This document shows positions 1 through 12,051 of a stretch of 64,000 nt of DNA, in pieces. The notes under the pieces are model-generated. The model saw nothing but the letters and a program-made list of their open reading frames with translations. It did no database searches and was not told the DNA's origin. The DNA comes from Pachyseris speciosa (taxonomy: Eukaryota > Cnidaria > Anthozoa > Scleractinia > Pachyseridae). Every line of letters starts with the position of its first letter. Position 1 is the first letter of the stretch. The stretch is from NCBI GenBank assembly GCA_016490735.1, contig JAEMWC010001226.1, positions 28,501 to 92,500 of the forward strand. The letters run 5' to 3'. The translations under genes were made by a program, and so were the position numbers.

Positions 1-1625
1 CAGGTACTGCTTGCTACTTGAAGCTTCTGATGAAGGCCAAGGGCACAACAAACTAAATTTTTCCATGATTTGAATGAGGCTCTCAGACGTTTCTTGTTGG
101 TTTAATAACGGTCCCCAAACATGTTGCAACAGCGTTTCCTCCAAGATCCCTGTTGACTCAAGCTTACACCACAGCTCTTTAACGTTTCTTTCCTCGTAGT
201 CATACGGCTTTATGGTTACCACCTTCTTGAAGACATCGACCAGCCACTGAAGGTCCAAGACCACTAAGTTATTCAACAGCGGCGTGTCTTCAAAATGAAT
301 CAAAGTTTTATGGTCGTGGAGTAAATTCAATAACGTCACAAATTCTTGATCGTCGACAATACGGCACTCCTCAGTTGCAATTTCTTTCGCTTGGTGAAGA
401 GGAATACATTTACAACCACCCTCCTTTTTTGCCTGGAGTAACTTTTCATATCGTAACCACTTGACCGGGATGGCTTCCTTCATCTGTGGTAGATCCTTAG
501 CTACTTCAAGTATCTTTTCCCGCAAGCGGATGACTTCTGAACACTCAGATTGACGGCCTGACTTCGTGTTATCCACGACAAAGACATCATCGTACAGCAG
601 TGATCTGTATGGTTTAGATTGTAGAAACCCATACACTTCAAGAGCTAGTGTACGAGCATTCTTCCCACCACAGGGCTGATCTGCATGGGTGCAGACTAGG
701 AAAACATGAGGACGTTTTTCTAGCAGCTCATCAGATTGAGGATTCCCATGTGCTGGATGGTCTTCAACAGGACTAGCTAAGGAAGCAACGGACGTCATCC
801 AAAAATCCAGATAGTCCAAACTGGTTTTGAGATTAAAAGGCTGTTGGTATTTCTGGAACACTCCGTGTCTCACAGGTGGGTTGTCCTTCTGATGTGGATC
901 TCTGCTAAGATTATGAACCAAAACGTACATTGCTGTTGGTGTGAGGAAAACTGGGTGTGTGACATAGTAGACAGATTGTCCACCAAAGTCCCACAAGACT
1001 GAGTAGACACCATCCTCTTCTTCTTTGTTGGCCTGCACTAGCAACTTCTCAACAAGAGCTGCTACCTCACCTGGTACGTTCGGTTCATCACCTGGGCTTG
1101 ATTTTTCCTTTTTTGGTGCATCAGAGAACCTCATTGCTTGCGCCTCTGACGGTTGGTAAGGAGTTTTGATGATACTCCGATTTGAATTTGAATCTGATTG
1201 AGAATCTGAATCTTTTCCATTTGAATGAACATGTGCCTGAGCAGTGCTACTAGAGAGTCGATCTTCCCATTTCTCTACTTTCTCTTCCTTTTTCTCATCC
1301 TTTCTCAAATTGCTCACAATCAACCGTGCTGCATGGTACTCAAAAGAAACGGCTGCATCAGCATTTTCAGCTTCACCCTTTTTCCCGGGCTTCCAAACCT
1401 CCGTGGTGACCTCAAAATGGGAGGGATCCTTATCTATCCCCACAGTGCTTTCCTCATCTGGGTTGAAACGCTGCCCCATAAGTGACTTCTTTAAGCTGGT
1501 TTTTCCCGATCGTTCCTGTCCTATTAACATGATTGGCACCCTCCTGACATGAGTGCTTCCCTCTCTCAGGGCATTCCTGTAAGCCTCAACGGCCAAATGT
1601 CCTCTTGCACGAATTTCAGGAGGAG
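1..1625 (-). CDS. Roc-COR GTPase (ROCO-type) exon, partial
   Basis: An open minus-strand frame runs through the whole interval and off the left edge. It starts after a splice acceptor (minus-strand ...TTGTAG, with AG at 1626-1627). Visible in order are a P-loop GQERSGKTS near 1500-1525, a G2-like GIDKDPSHFEV near 1425-1450, a long Ser/Asp/Lys-rich insert near 1120-1350, the G3 motif LWDFGGQ near 975-1000, and a G4-like CTHAD near 680-695. After these comes a COR-like segment with NNLVVLDLQWLVDVFKKVV near 200-260. ROCO proteins are intracellular GTPase switches, often joined to LRR, ankyrin or death domains. Here the flanking exons lie outside the window or cannot be recognised, so the partner domains are unknown. 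No stop or frameshift is seen. The Roc-COR call is firm; the particular family member is not. Confidence 0.82.
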
Positions 1626-2369
1626 CTACAAGCAATACACATTGAAAGTAGTAAGTTTAGATACAAGAGATTTTGAACATAGCAGTAGAAGAACCGTTAA
1701 TTAGAAAACTCTATATCAATCAATCAATCAATCAATCAACCAATCAAGCAAACAACCAACAAATCGATAGTTCCGTTTCTGTGCGTTAATTCCTTATTTA
1801 GCTTACTTTCTTCCAATTTTTTTTATGTAAATGCTTTTTGGTTTGTTAATGTTGTTTCCCCGTAGCTATATCAAGTAGCTTTTATTCTTGAGATATGACT
1901 TCAATCTGATTACGCTACGTTCTCAACAAAATGATTTATTATTGTATTAACGATACACTACTGTAAAATTAGCAACAATAGCGTAGTCATCAAACAAAAT
2001 GTTCCCAATATTGTCTCTCTAACATTTTTTTTTTTTAGAATTACCGCCGCAATTTCTGGTTACTCGGTTTTAAGGAAGAGAGAGACAAGGTCTGAGAAGC
2101 AAATAGGTGGGGATAGCCGAGAAGAGGGGCACTCACTACTGACAGACATTCACAAGGGTTTCCTACGTATCACGGAAGAGTAGAGAAGCCAAAATGAAAG
2201 GAAGCCGGAGGCTGGGAAGAAAAGTACAGAGGAAAACAAGTCACAAGATAGAAATAAAGTTATTTTGAAGATGCTGAGAAACATCTTAAAATTGAAGAAA
2301 AAAATTCGTTGAAAAACGTGAACCATTGAATTCAGACTGTAGTGTCTGTGCATGGTATAGTATATAAGT
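1626..2369. other. Intron-like or intergenic DNA, no gene seen
   Basis: AT-rich sequence upstream of the Roc exon, presumably its intron. It contains a short TCAA-type simple repeat near 1717-1750. No coding signal is visible. Confidence 0.6.
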
Positions 2370-3158
2370 CAGGGCTCGAGACTAACTTTTCAGCTTACTA
2401 GCCCAGTGGCTAGTGAGAGGTTTTATTCACTAGCCCAAACCAATTTTTTACTGGCCAGACTTGTTTGCCAGACATTAATGCTGTCAAGCAGTTTCAGTTC
2501 GGTACTTTCTTTTCCAACCACAATACTTATCAGCGTTTTAGAAATAAGTATGTTTAACATTTGAAAGTCTTATAACAAAAATAAGTCTTGGGAAGTAGTT
2601 CATTTGTCATTCATTGCATCAGTATGAAAAACGAAAAGAAAAAGTCAATCCTCTGTTCACTTGCACGACTCCATTTTCTTTTGTGAGTACATTTGAAATT
2701 AATTTTCATTTGGTTTCCCTCTTGTCCTCCAGTGCTTTGAACTTCTCACTAGCCAAAATGGCTAGTGAAGTGCAAAATCCACAAGCCAAAACGGAATTTT
2801 TACTACAGGGTTCGTACTCTTTTTTGGAGTAAAAATCAAAGGACTTTTCAAGGACATTCCAGGGCACAATTCCAATTTTTCAAGCACTCCATCCAGAAAA
2901 AATGCCATTAGAATGTGATAATAGATGATCGGGTTTAAAGGATAACTGCCAGATTTGTTTAAGTCTAAGTCTTTTCTAATTCTTTCACTAAGTGATAACA
3001 GTCAAACAGCAAATTTCAAGGTTTTTCAAGGACCCAATGTACTTTTCACGGACTTTCAAGGTCTTGAATTTTGATTTTCAAATTCAAGGACTTTCAAGGT
3101 GCGTGCGAACCCTGTTACTAGTCTGTGGATAGTTGGCTACCGTTAGTCTCGAGCCCTG
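2370..3158. mobile_element. hAT-like non-autonomous element (MITE)
   Basis: The ends are exact inverted repeats, CAGGGCTCGAGACTAAC at 2370 and its complement ending at 3158. A CAGGG...CCCTG terminus is typical of hAT elements. The flanks share TAAGT (2365-2369 and 3159-3163), a partial target-site match. There is no transposase frame inside. A second MITE is nested in it. Confidence 0.75.
2806..3114. mobile_element. Nested hAT-like MITE
   Basis: CAGGGTTCG at 2806 and CGAACCCTG ending at 3114 form short inverted termini. TTACTA lies immediately outside on both sides (2800-2805 and 3115-3120). It sits wholly inside the 2370-3158 element, so it inserted later. The interior carries repeated 'caaggacttt' words and no coding capacity. 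Confidence 0.7.
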
Positions 3159-3787
3159 TAAGTTCCTGTCAGATTCCGTTAGTTATTGAGTGTAATTAAT
3201 TAGTCCATAAAATAATTAGAGGAACGCTAAGTATTTACGCCATATTAATACTAAATGTATACACAGTCGAACTTCCCTTTGCGACCACTCTTGCAAAATA
3301 CCAAAAATCCAGTCAAATTACTGTAATATGGACCTCTCGTAATCGACCGCGACCACTTTTAGAGCAGACGTCGGTGACGGTTTGAAATTTTCTATTGTTT
3401 TTAACCTCCCGTAAGCGACCACTTGTCACTAAATCCTAACTCTGCAGGGGCGCAAAAATTGTTAGCCGTCACACTTTCGGTCTCTTGGCCAACAACGGAG
3501 GCGTAAATGTCACAAAACGGATGTTTTTTTTTTTAATAGATAAATAACATTTATTTACATCGAAGTACAGAACATCACATTACTAACAGACTACTACAGA
3601 ACTACTAAACATACATGTATTCAGAAAGCTATGAACATAATACAGTCAATTATTACAATTTCTCAGCTAAATTATTAGTCTATGCTGTGCATGTATGGCT
3701 TCCTTTAAGACCTTTATATTACTTTATATTAAACTCTTTTTAGTTTTAGTTTTATTTTTTCCCTTTTTTTTGGAGGGGGGGGGGGGT
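3159..3787. other. Repeat-derived intergenic DNA
   Basis: Contains 'gcgaccac' words near 3285-3420 that recall a MITE-type repeat. A run of T's is followed by a long G run near 3775-3786, directly at the 3' end of the LINE fragment. No gene is seen. Confidence 0.45.
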
Positions 3788-4860
3788 TTAAGATTCAAAA
3801 GGTACTAAAGATGATAGAAAACTAGGAAATCTTTCAATTTTTGGGAGTACTTCCTTTGTTTTGCTAGACCATTTATAATATCTGGCAACAAGGAAGTAAA
3901 AGTATTGCTTTGTGTTGGATAGGATGTCCGACCTCAGGCCAATTATTATGTCGGGAGTTAAGATTTTGGATTTTAGCTTTATTTGGTTTTCGGCCAACCA
4001 TTTCATAAAGCCCTGCCAAAGACAAGACGTCTCGCTACACGACCAAATTAAATGAAAAAGGGACTCTTTCTCTGTTCTACAAAAGGTACACATATCATTT
4101 TCTCGAATGCCTATCTTATTTAGAAAATGATTTGTCGCTAAACGCCTGTGAAGTAGTTTAAACTGGAAAATAATTAGTTCGGTAGCTTTAGTGCTGCAGA
4201 AAGGGAGTTCGTAAGCCATCTCCAAATCAATTGTTTTGGAGCACTGAAGGTTGCAGTTGACACACCATTTCTCTTGGCTTTTCTTAGGGCTGCTCTGTTT
4301 AGCGCTGACTAGCTTTTTGTATGCCAATCTATTCGATTTAGGAGCTTCTATGAAGTTTTCTACAAAAGTGATGAAATTTCTGCTTTTTTCATTTTGGTTT
4401 TCTATGGCATTCATTAACACTTTTAAGCACGATACCACACCGTGATAAACAAGAAAATTGGTTTTGACGTCGAAGCGTTTCTTGAATTCAGTGAACGATA
4501 GCAAGTTATCTGCGTCTTTCATTAAATGCCTCACGTTTTGTATTCCTGTGGAAGACCATTTGTAGTAAATAGGTCTATTTCCAATTTTCACAAGTGAATT
4601 TTGCCAGAGAGGTAAGGAGAGCAAATTTTCGGTAGCAGTTATGTTATCGTCATAACTGATTTCCGACCAGATTTTTAGAATTTCTGTTGTAAAGGCGTCA
4701 GATGTATGTATAAACTTTGCCAAATCATTTTTGTTGAGGTTACTCTTAAAGATAACTTTGCCGCCGAAATCGTGTAATTCAGAGTCAAAGAACAATTTCC
4801 ATTTGCCATGATTATCATTGTCCAAATATTTTTTGACCCATGTTGATTTGAGAGCTTATC
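3788..4860 (-). pseudogene. Non-LTR retrotransposon, 3' (C-terminal) fragment
   Basis: A minus-strand frame of about 345 codons encodes the C-terminal part of a LINE reverse transcriptase. Near its end is a zinc-binding zf-RVT region (MCTFCRTEKESLFHLIWSC, i.e. CxxC...HxxxxxC) at about 4030-4100. A WVKKYLDNDNHGKWKLFF stretch near 4780-4850 is typical of the thumb/connection region in cnidarian LINE proteins. A TAA stop in the same frame lies just upstream near 4855, and no catalytic YxDD is present, so this is a 5'-truncated copy. It would have supplied reverse transcription in the intact element. Confidence 0.75.
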
Positions 4861-4869
4861 CCGGTATTC

Positions 4870-5230
4870 TTCAGGTGACGTCAGAAAAAAAAAACTAAAA
4901 TTAATAATTTTGATTTTTACCTTCGTCGGGTAAAAGAAATTTTAAAAATATATCTGCTGACCTGTTTTCGGGTCGCTAGCATACTTTGTTTTGACAATAG
5001 AGCAGTTTGAATTTCGAATTTTTTCACAATGCGTGACATCTGGATTGCTTCTGAGAGACATGTGTCACGTACCCGAAAATATTGTTTGGCCTTTTCATTT
5101 CGAGTTCTAAATCACCAACATGTTAAGAGAAGTGTCTATGCGAATGTTTTCAAGTTAAGCAGAAAAAAAATGTGTGAGAGAGAGAGAGAGGAGAGAGAGC
5201 CAAAGCAAACTCCAGATGTTTCCACTGGTT
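4870..5230 (+). repeat. Dispersed repeat, copy 1
   Basis: This segment matches 15260-15545 directly. Shared words include ATATCTGCTGACCTGTTTTC, ATTGCTTCTGAGA and GTCTATGCGAATGTTTTCAAG. Copy 1 has an extra stretch near 5080-5135 and a GA microsatellite near 5175-5200. No coding function is seen. Confidence 0.6.
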
Positions 5231-5628
5231 TCTGGCAGCCATGTTTGTGTCCCTCAGACAGACACCAACATGGCTCCATACTAAACTCTATAATTTGGAG
5301 TGGTACCCTTTTCCGGATAACTCGAGTTCGGAATGCACAGCCCTGAAACTTTGACAGGTTGTTTATTTATTACTCTTCTACAATATCTCAATTTCTTGAC
5401 TTCGTTTATTAAATGGTAAGCGATTTGATATTTCATTTACGTGATACTTGCGTGACGTGAAAACCAAGAATACACAAACACGTCACTGTACGCCTTATGT
5501 TGAAGTGAACGAGTAGCTCATCAAATTTGTCAAAAGGGGAAAAATGTGTTTATCCGAAGAATACATTGTTGACTCTACTAATTAAAGCTGTGGTCATAAA
5601 AGGGAAGACCTAAACGCCTTATAATTAA

Positions 5629-6906
5629 GGACGGTGCCTCCTATTGCTAGTGCGCATTCGTTCTGCGCACCACGCAACTATCTTATCTTGGGCGATTACT
5701 CGCGCGATTTCCTCAGAAGATTGTTTGTTTTGATGGTTATCGTATTTTTGTAAGCTCTTGATTTAGCGGATAGTTTTACCGGATTGGCAACAGGCTGTCT
5801 ACACCAAAAACCCGTAAACGAAAGCGTTATTGTGGTGTGTTTTATGAAGTTACGCTGAATTAAAGAAAAGCAAGTGAAGAGAACTGGCAAATAATATAAG
5901 ACTTAAGCTTAATAAAAACATATCGCTGTAGAAAGTGATTCAAAGGAATCGCTTACAAAAGTTATGTGCTACACATAACGGTTTAATACACAACAAATCC
6001 GTCTCGGTTTTATTGTTTTATTTTATTGCTGTTTCAGCAATAATAAAAAGAAAGATGTTTTCATCGAACGTAAGATATAACATAACACGATGTCTTACCT
6101 TTGTAACTGATGAAAAGCTTGAACTTAATTGGCCTGAATAACGGACTGCGAAAACCAGAAGCAAGGAATCACGACTGCAGGCTCTCAAACTGCGTAGTTT
6201 TTATGCATTTCAAAACTCCTTCCAGAAAGATAATGCAACCACAAGAAACAACTGCGAAAGTAAATAATTGACAAAACTACAAAACGTGATCTTACGTACG
6301 TGTTTGTCTTCCACTTCGCCAGAGCCTAAAAGGGCAAGTTATACTGGAAAAAACTTCAAAGCCATCTTCATTAAAAAAATGTCCTCTAATTCCCGAAGAA
6401 TCAAGAAAACGTTTTGTTCCAGCTTGTGTCGCCATACCGGATATCCCAGCATGCCCAAGGAAAGACATGCAAATATTTCACTTACTAGGGAGGGGGTAGA
6501 GCGAAAATTGTCTCAAGTCCCCAAAACAGCGCCTTAAAAGTAGAAAATAACCAATTTAGCTCTAAAACACGCACGGTGACCCCCACTTTTTACCTCACAA
6601 AACGAAAGTGGTAAACCTACTCAACACATGGTGATTTTTTCGTAGTTCGCAAAATATATTTAGCCTGTGTTTTTGCTCAACTAAAAGGGAGCAGTCAGGG
6701 CCAAAAATGCCTCCAATACAATGATAAAAATAAAAAGTAGTTTTTATATCACCAGTTGTTATGTGTTTCAAAGCTTGTGGTTTGTTGTTGCCTTGGTATA
6801 TGTAAACAGGAATTCTAAGGAAATGTTCAGAGAAATATTTCTTCTTTTCTTTTTTGCGAAAAAATACTGTCTCTATTTTTTGCAGCTTTGGACTTAATTA
6901 TCTCTG

Positions 6907-6937
<31 letters not shown>

Positions 6938-7023
6938 CAATTTTCGTTAGCCCTTACCAACATCTACATTTTAGCATAGTGATAATCCGCGAAAAAATAT
7001 CTTCGTATTAGGAGGCACCGTCC
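5629..7023. mobile_element. TTAA-flanked TIR element, about 1.4 kb
   Basis: GGACGGTGCCTCCTA at 5629-5643 is exactly inverted at 7009-7023. Both ends abut TTAA (5625-5628 and 7024-7027). TTAA duplication is characteristic of piggyBac and Kolobok transposons. No transposase is visible, so it is probably non-autonomous. Confidence 0.7.
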
Positions 7024-7256
7024 TTAATAGTGGACTTACTTTAATATATAGATTTAGCCAAGCCTAAAAGCGGAGCTCCACGATTATTATTTTTTTACTG
7101 GTATTGAGCAACACCGCATCGCTTTCCTTGCAACAATATTTTATGTTTAGAGCAGTCAACGGGAATTGACTGCGGTCCAAAATCCTCAAAACATTATAAG
7201 AAAAAGATACAGTCGAAGCTTGTGTTTGTTCAAAAAAAATTTAGCAATCTAAGAAC

Positions 7257-7604
7257 GATCAAATATTTTCATCCAGCATCGTTGGAAGAGCATGTTTGAA
7301 GGTTTAGCCACCTCTCACAATAGTGCATTAAATGGCTTTCCATGTTTGATCTAAATCAAACATGTTCATCCAAAATTTCGCATTACGAACAAATGTTTGA
7401 TCGTTTAATAACCCAACAAACAAATCGTACACAAACGGTAAAAAGCAACCAAATAAACTACATATAACGTTGAAAATTTCAGCGATCATACGCAAAAATC
7501 GTTTTTTGGACTCACTTGGTCCGCTGTTTGGTCAAACATTGTTATGCGTTTAGCCACCAAACGTTATGTGTGACAAACACGATGTTGGATGAAAATGTTT
7601 GATC
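7257..7604. mobile_element. Short TIR element (MITE)
   Basis: GATCAAATATTTTCATCCA at 7257 is inverted, with a few mismatches, at 7586-7604. The interior repeats 'gtttgatc', 'ttagccac' and 'caaacatg' words in both directions, giving a foldback about 350 bases long. No coding frame is present. Confidence 0.55.
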
Positions 7605-7726
7605 TTTTAGCCGGGACTTAACAAACATATTTCGTAGTACGTTAAGCTTAGACGTAATCTTAAATGTTGTAGAAAAGAGAGAAAGAAAAACAAACCTGAT
7701 AGTTTGGATAGGTAATCGCATGGGGC

Positions 7727-7761
<35 letters not shown>

Positions 7762-8126
7762 TAGAAATTTGCTGAAATTGCCCTCGTCGCGCAAAACATG
7801 AGAACTATTTTACGAGGACACATTGCGATTAGGTGTTAATAACATAAGGGCAAAGGTTTCTTTCAGTTCTTAACACTATGGAAAAACTGAAGTCGAAAAA
7901 CATGTACAGTCAGCCAAGTGGAGGAAAACACTCCTTCGCTTGCAAGCAAAACAGCAAACAAACAATTCGACTAGCTACTTCTTTGTGTCCGAAACGAGTA
8001 GATTGTTATTTATATCCAGTCGAGACAAAAATACAAGTTTCATTCCTAAACAAAAGTAACAACGATTAAACCTCAAATGCTAAGCTTCAATTCAAGTTAT
8101 TTAAGTTAACTGTGTTGTCGAGCTTT
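7605..8126. other. Intergenic DNA, nothing recognised
   Basis: AT-rich, with short frames only and no conserved motif on either strand. Confidence 0.5.
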
Positions 8127-8389
8127 CTATGACTTGAAAATACGCATCGATCCACTAAAGAAAAAACACGCATCTACAAAAATAGCAAACGGTTTGTCCA
8201 AAGAAAGAACTTCTTCCACCAAGTTTGAGCTACTCGTTCCTCCCATTAATGCCGGTGAATCGTTAAGTGAACTTTCGTGGTGAGCTGCAAGATGCCGCAG
8301 TAAAGTGAGCAAGAACTTGAAGCTAAATCGTTTTGTTTTCAAACACAGAATCCGGGCGTCATACAAGTGGATCCAAAATTTAAGAATTT
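8127..8389 (-). CDS. Possible terminal exon, RhoGAP-like, low confidence
   Basis: Read on the minus strand, a good acceptor (TTTTCCTCAG, ending at 8390) opens a clean frame that ends at a TAG at 8127-8129. The peptide contains FSFKFLLTLLRHLAAHHES followed by a Ser-rich stretch. This loosely resembles the helix of RhoGAP domains with the LLxxL...N pattern, but the catalytic arginine finger would lie in an upstream exon that I cannot see. It could equally be an exon of another host gene or a chance frame. The splice site, the stop and the amphipathic composition are the only evidence. Confidence 0.3.
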
Positions 8390-9880
8390 CCTGAGGAAAA
8401 TGTTTTGCTCTTCCATTCTATCAGTTGAAAAGTCACCTTCTGGAGTATCTTTTAAGTAGTTCTTGATTTTCATGCCTTTTACGCGAAGTAAGACAGAACT
8501 TGGAAGATGAAGTTATTTTGCTCAAAATAAAGAAACCAACTGATTGTGAAATCTCGAGCCGCAGAAAGCGCGCGAAAAATTAAGTGTCGTTTTGGTTTGG
8601 TTGTCCTACACCTGGCTTGAGCCTGCGATCCAATCGAAAACCAGTACCTGGTCAGCGGTCAACTTAAAAATACCAGCTGACCTCGATGAGGTCTTAACTT
8701 GAGCCCGCGATATGGTCACGAACTACTGGTCAGTGGATACCTTTTTGACAGGTGTCAATTGGCCATGACATTGACGTCCAATATCAAAAGATGTACACAA
8801 AAGGCGGGTTACAACACAATTCATGGGACTTTTCACGTCGCATACATGGAAGGGCGGACGTACGGACGTACAGGCGTACGACGTACGTACGGTGGCCCAA
8901 ACCAAATTTTCTTGAATAGATGGGTTACCATATTTTCTTAACTATGGTGCTCCGCTTGGCGGCCCTTCGGTCCGCCGGAGCTCCGCTATAACACCGACAG
9001 TACGTCAACAGCCAGAAATCGAAGCAAGCTACACATATTTGAAACCAAATGTCAATGCGTTCTCTTTTTGGTCCAAGTTAACCACTAGAATTTTGGTCTT
9101 TGATTTCAATGAGGGTATCGATGTCTTGTTGTCTCCAGAATTCAGAGTGGATTCGATCACCTGACAAATCTGGCATTAGTTATCGTTCGTCGGTCGCTCA
9201 ACGCGTCGTCAGCTAGCGCCACGTAAAGATTTAAAATATTCGTTTTTTAAAGAATTGTTTTGCGGGGCCAAAAGAGCTGCACTTTTGTCTCAGAACTGGA
9301 GGCTTACCTTTTGGCACCGACTTTTAAATGCTCGTAGTCAAACGCAACATCAAAAATTTTTCCTTCGTAGGAACATGCGGACCACCGCGGGGACGGCTTT
9401 GGGTTGCTTTTTTGTGACGTAAATCTAAATGACTTGATGTTTTTATCATTTTGTAATTGTTTCTCAACTGAAGTAGGTGTGGTAATAAGGGAAATAAAAC
9501 CGCAACACTTTGGGAAAGTCGTCAAGTGTCTTATTTTTCACAACATTTCAATTTCTAGGCTAGAAAAACCGACCTTTTGTTGTGTTATTTCCAACATGTC
9601 GATTGGTCGGCTTTTCATAGACACAGAGGAATTTCACGACAGGAAGGTTTCTAACGAGTGGTTCATTTTTACAACTGTATTAGCAAGCCTACTCTGAAAT
9701 CCATTCAAGAGGAATTTCGAGAATGGAAAAGGTAAACAATACATATTATAAGCTCGATTATTGTTGTGCTCCTTTGCATCAGTAGACCGTAGTGGACCGC
9801 AGGGCTAAAAACGAGCGTGTTTCATTGTAAAAGATATTTAAACGAAAAAGGCAAGATGTGAGGGTCGATGCATTGATAAG
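8390..9880. other. Repeat-derived intergenic DNA
   Basis: Near 8848-8895 lies a run of GTACG-type words (for example ACGTACGGACGTACAGG). At 8944-8990 a GC-rich 'gctccgc' hairpin-like stretch follows. Related 'cggacgcggacg' and 'gtagctccgcagg' words recur at 63155-63195, near the LINE at the right edge. No gene is supported. Confidence 0.4.
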
Positions 9881-9889
9881 GAACTTAAC

Positions 9890-10815
9890 TATTACTGTGA
9901 AAGTTCAAGATAAAAGACAAGCTTATTTACAGAATTTCTGATGAGACTGTTTATCGATAAAAGGTTTTTAAAACCCCACGCAGCCCCACGTAGTAGTTCC
10001 ACGTGGTATACAAGTTGACGTTTGGCAAAATAGCTCATTCTCGTAAATGGTTTGAACCCAGGAGTCATATTATAACTAAGTGAAGCACGATCGTCCGGGT
10101 GGTTGTAGTCCTGAGGACTGTTTGTGATGACATTGACTGACCACCAAAGCAAAGATTGATCCCAAGCATTAGCAGCCATCGACAGCTGTTTCGGCCTTGT
10201 TAGGCCTCATCAGCATGGCATAGCTAATGCTCAGGCTCAAGTACCCACATATCCATAAAACAAGCAGTGAAAACGTAAAGCTTGTGGGATGTGGCTAGAG
10301 TGACAAGGATACCTCACAAATTAATATGATTTGGTAAGCTGGTCGTTGTTCGTCTGTCAGTTAAGCTGTGATGTCATTGGCTGTGAAGACTGTAAACCGT
10401 GATTGGTGCGTTTCGATCCGTCTTTTGTTCGTCAAATATCCGCAGGTGTATTGTAAGTGAAATTAGTCGGTTTGTCTATCGTTTGTCTGTTGTTGATATC
10501 GTCAGTAAGTCGTTTGTAAGGTGCGGGAAGCTGTTGGCAACGGTTCAGTGGTGTCTGTTCTAAGTTCGTAAACCAACTTTTCAGTGCGATCCGTTGGTGG
10601 TAGTTAGTACAGTAGGGAGTGCATTTAGTCCCAGTCGATTTTGTGGTTTGTCAGTAAATGGTGCTTAGCAATGTTGTTGTTGATGTCACCATTTCTCGTC
10701 GCTCGTTTGCGTTCAGTCAGTCTTACGTTCAAATTTCTTCCAGTCTCACCGATATAAGTGGCCTGACAATCGACTGGCAATCTAGACTGCCTGGTTAGCC
10801 GTGACAACAACAGAC
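9890..10815 (-). mobile_element. Penelope-like element (PLE) fragment with GIY-YIG domain
   Basis: On the minus strand, 10625-10775 encodes CQATYIGETGRNLNVRL and an NNNIAKHHLLTNHKIDWD segment, which is the GIY-YIG endonuclease C-terminus of one PLE lineage. The frame is then broken, but PLE-like coding continues weakly toward 10500. A hammerhead ribozyme lies further along at 10175-10219, as expected for a PLE pLTR. No reverse-transcriptase core is visible, so the copy is truncated. The left limit is uncertain. Confidence 0.7.
10175..10219 (-). ncRNA. Hammerhead ribozyme (PLE type)
   Basis: Read on the minus strand, the complete core is present. Stem I is GCCAT paired with ATGGC. Then come CTGATGA, a stem II of GGCC closed by the loop TAACAA, and GAAAC, followed by a very short stem III (AC/GT around AGCT) and the cleavage dinucleotide TC. 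Every invariant core base is intact. Minimal hammerheads with a two-base-pair stem III are known from Penelope-like retroelements, where they process the transcript. It lies downstream of the GIY-YIG fragment on the same strand, which fits. Confidence 0.88.
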
Positions 10816-10959
10816 TACGGACGACAGTTTACTAGAAATTGAAACCTTTTTTACATACCTCCCTGTCGAACTAATATTCGAAACTTCTCAATTCGGTTTC
10901 AAGGACCTACGTTTTTCAACTCGTTAAGTCATGAAATTCAAAACAGTGAAAGCATCCTT

Positions 10960-11313
10960 TTGTTTGGGAAAAGACTGAAAAAATTCCTTCTTTCTTAGGC
11001 AAATACACCCATTGTTGAGCTACATACTTCTTCCTCCCTTTTCTTTTTAAAATAATACATTTCATATTTCATGCTGTCTCCGTAATTCATATGATGTACC
11101 CTTTATTGTCAGGAAGCCTATAGTTCACAAGCCCCTGGCTTCTATATAGGCTTTCTTGTCATTACCACCTTAAACATTTGTAGTCTGTCGTCTTTAAGTT
11201 ATTACAAATTTCTAGTGTTTCGTATTTTTAAATTTCTAGTGTTCTGTATTTTTATGTGGTTAATGGCAAATAAAATGGAAATGGAAAATGGAAATGGAAA
11301 ATGGAAATGGAAA
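10960..11313 (+). repeat. Possible retroelement 3' end with (AAATGG) tail
   Basis: A 3'-UTR-like stretch ends in 'ggttaatggcaaataaa' and then about six imperfect AAATGG-type units (11270-11313). Simple-repeat tails of this sort mark 3' ends of some non-LTR elements. There is no coding part to confirm it. Confidence 0.4.
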
Positions 11314-11534
11314 ACCTACACATAATGACAGACTACTTGACGAATCATCTTACAACCCTACTTCTTTACTTATTAAACTTTTCATTCACACAAAGCAACG
11401 ACAATACGGACCTCAACGAGACGAGACGTGCTTCACTCAGTTATGATAGCTCTTTTTATAACTTGACATCTTCCGTCATTTTGTTATTATGCTAAGTTTC
11501 ATCTAAGACGGGACTGATATTCACCATGGCAACG

Positions 11535-11692
11535 GACCGGATAGCGGCTTATCCGGTGGATAGTTATTCGTCGCACTATCCAGGCTTTGTGCAACAACTT
11601 TTTATCCACTGGATAACTATCCGGTGGACACCAGTTTTATCCAGTGGATAGCCTATCCAGTGGATAGAGTTATCCGCTCTTTGAACAACCGT
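11535..11692. repeat. Cluster of ATCCAGTGGATA-type palindromes
   Basis: At least five near-copies of the palindrome TATCCA(G/C)TGGATA, some written TATCCGGTGGATA, occur within about 150 bases. The cluster ends near 'gctctttgaacaacc'. This looks like a palindromic MITE terminus. Confidence 0.5.
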
Positions 11693-12051
11693 GGGCAGAA
11701 GTCGTTAGCAGTTATGTTCGTTTTGGCAACTTAAATAATTAATATTTCATCTTCAAACTTATCAGTTCTTGGTTAAGAGAAAAATTTGATTCTCGATATT
11801 AAACGATTAACTGCTATGAATCATTTAATATCGATTAATGTCACTTATCGATTGGACACGCCGGGACCGTACGAACGAAACACGCTGACAAAAACATTTT
11901 TATTGACTGTAAACATCTGATGGAAATCTTCGACCTTTTAGACTGTCAAAGATGTTTTCAGTGATGTGAACCCTTACGGTGTTGAAACTTCAGTCCATGT
12001 GATTTCAAACAGTCAGACTTCACAAAATTATGATATCAATAATGTACAAGG
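11693..12051. other. Intergenic, nothing recognised
   Basis: AT-rich stretch without a supported gene. It contains imperfect inverted words around 11795-11850. Confidence 0.5.

Noticed and set aside
4251..4445. Plus-strand frame inside the 3788-4860 LINE fragment
   Set aside because: It is the antisense shadow of the reverse-transcriptase frame.
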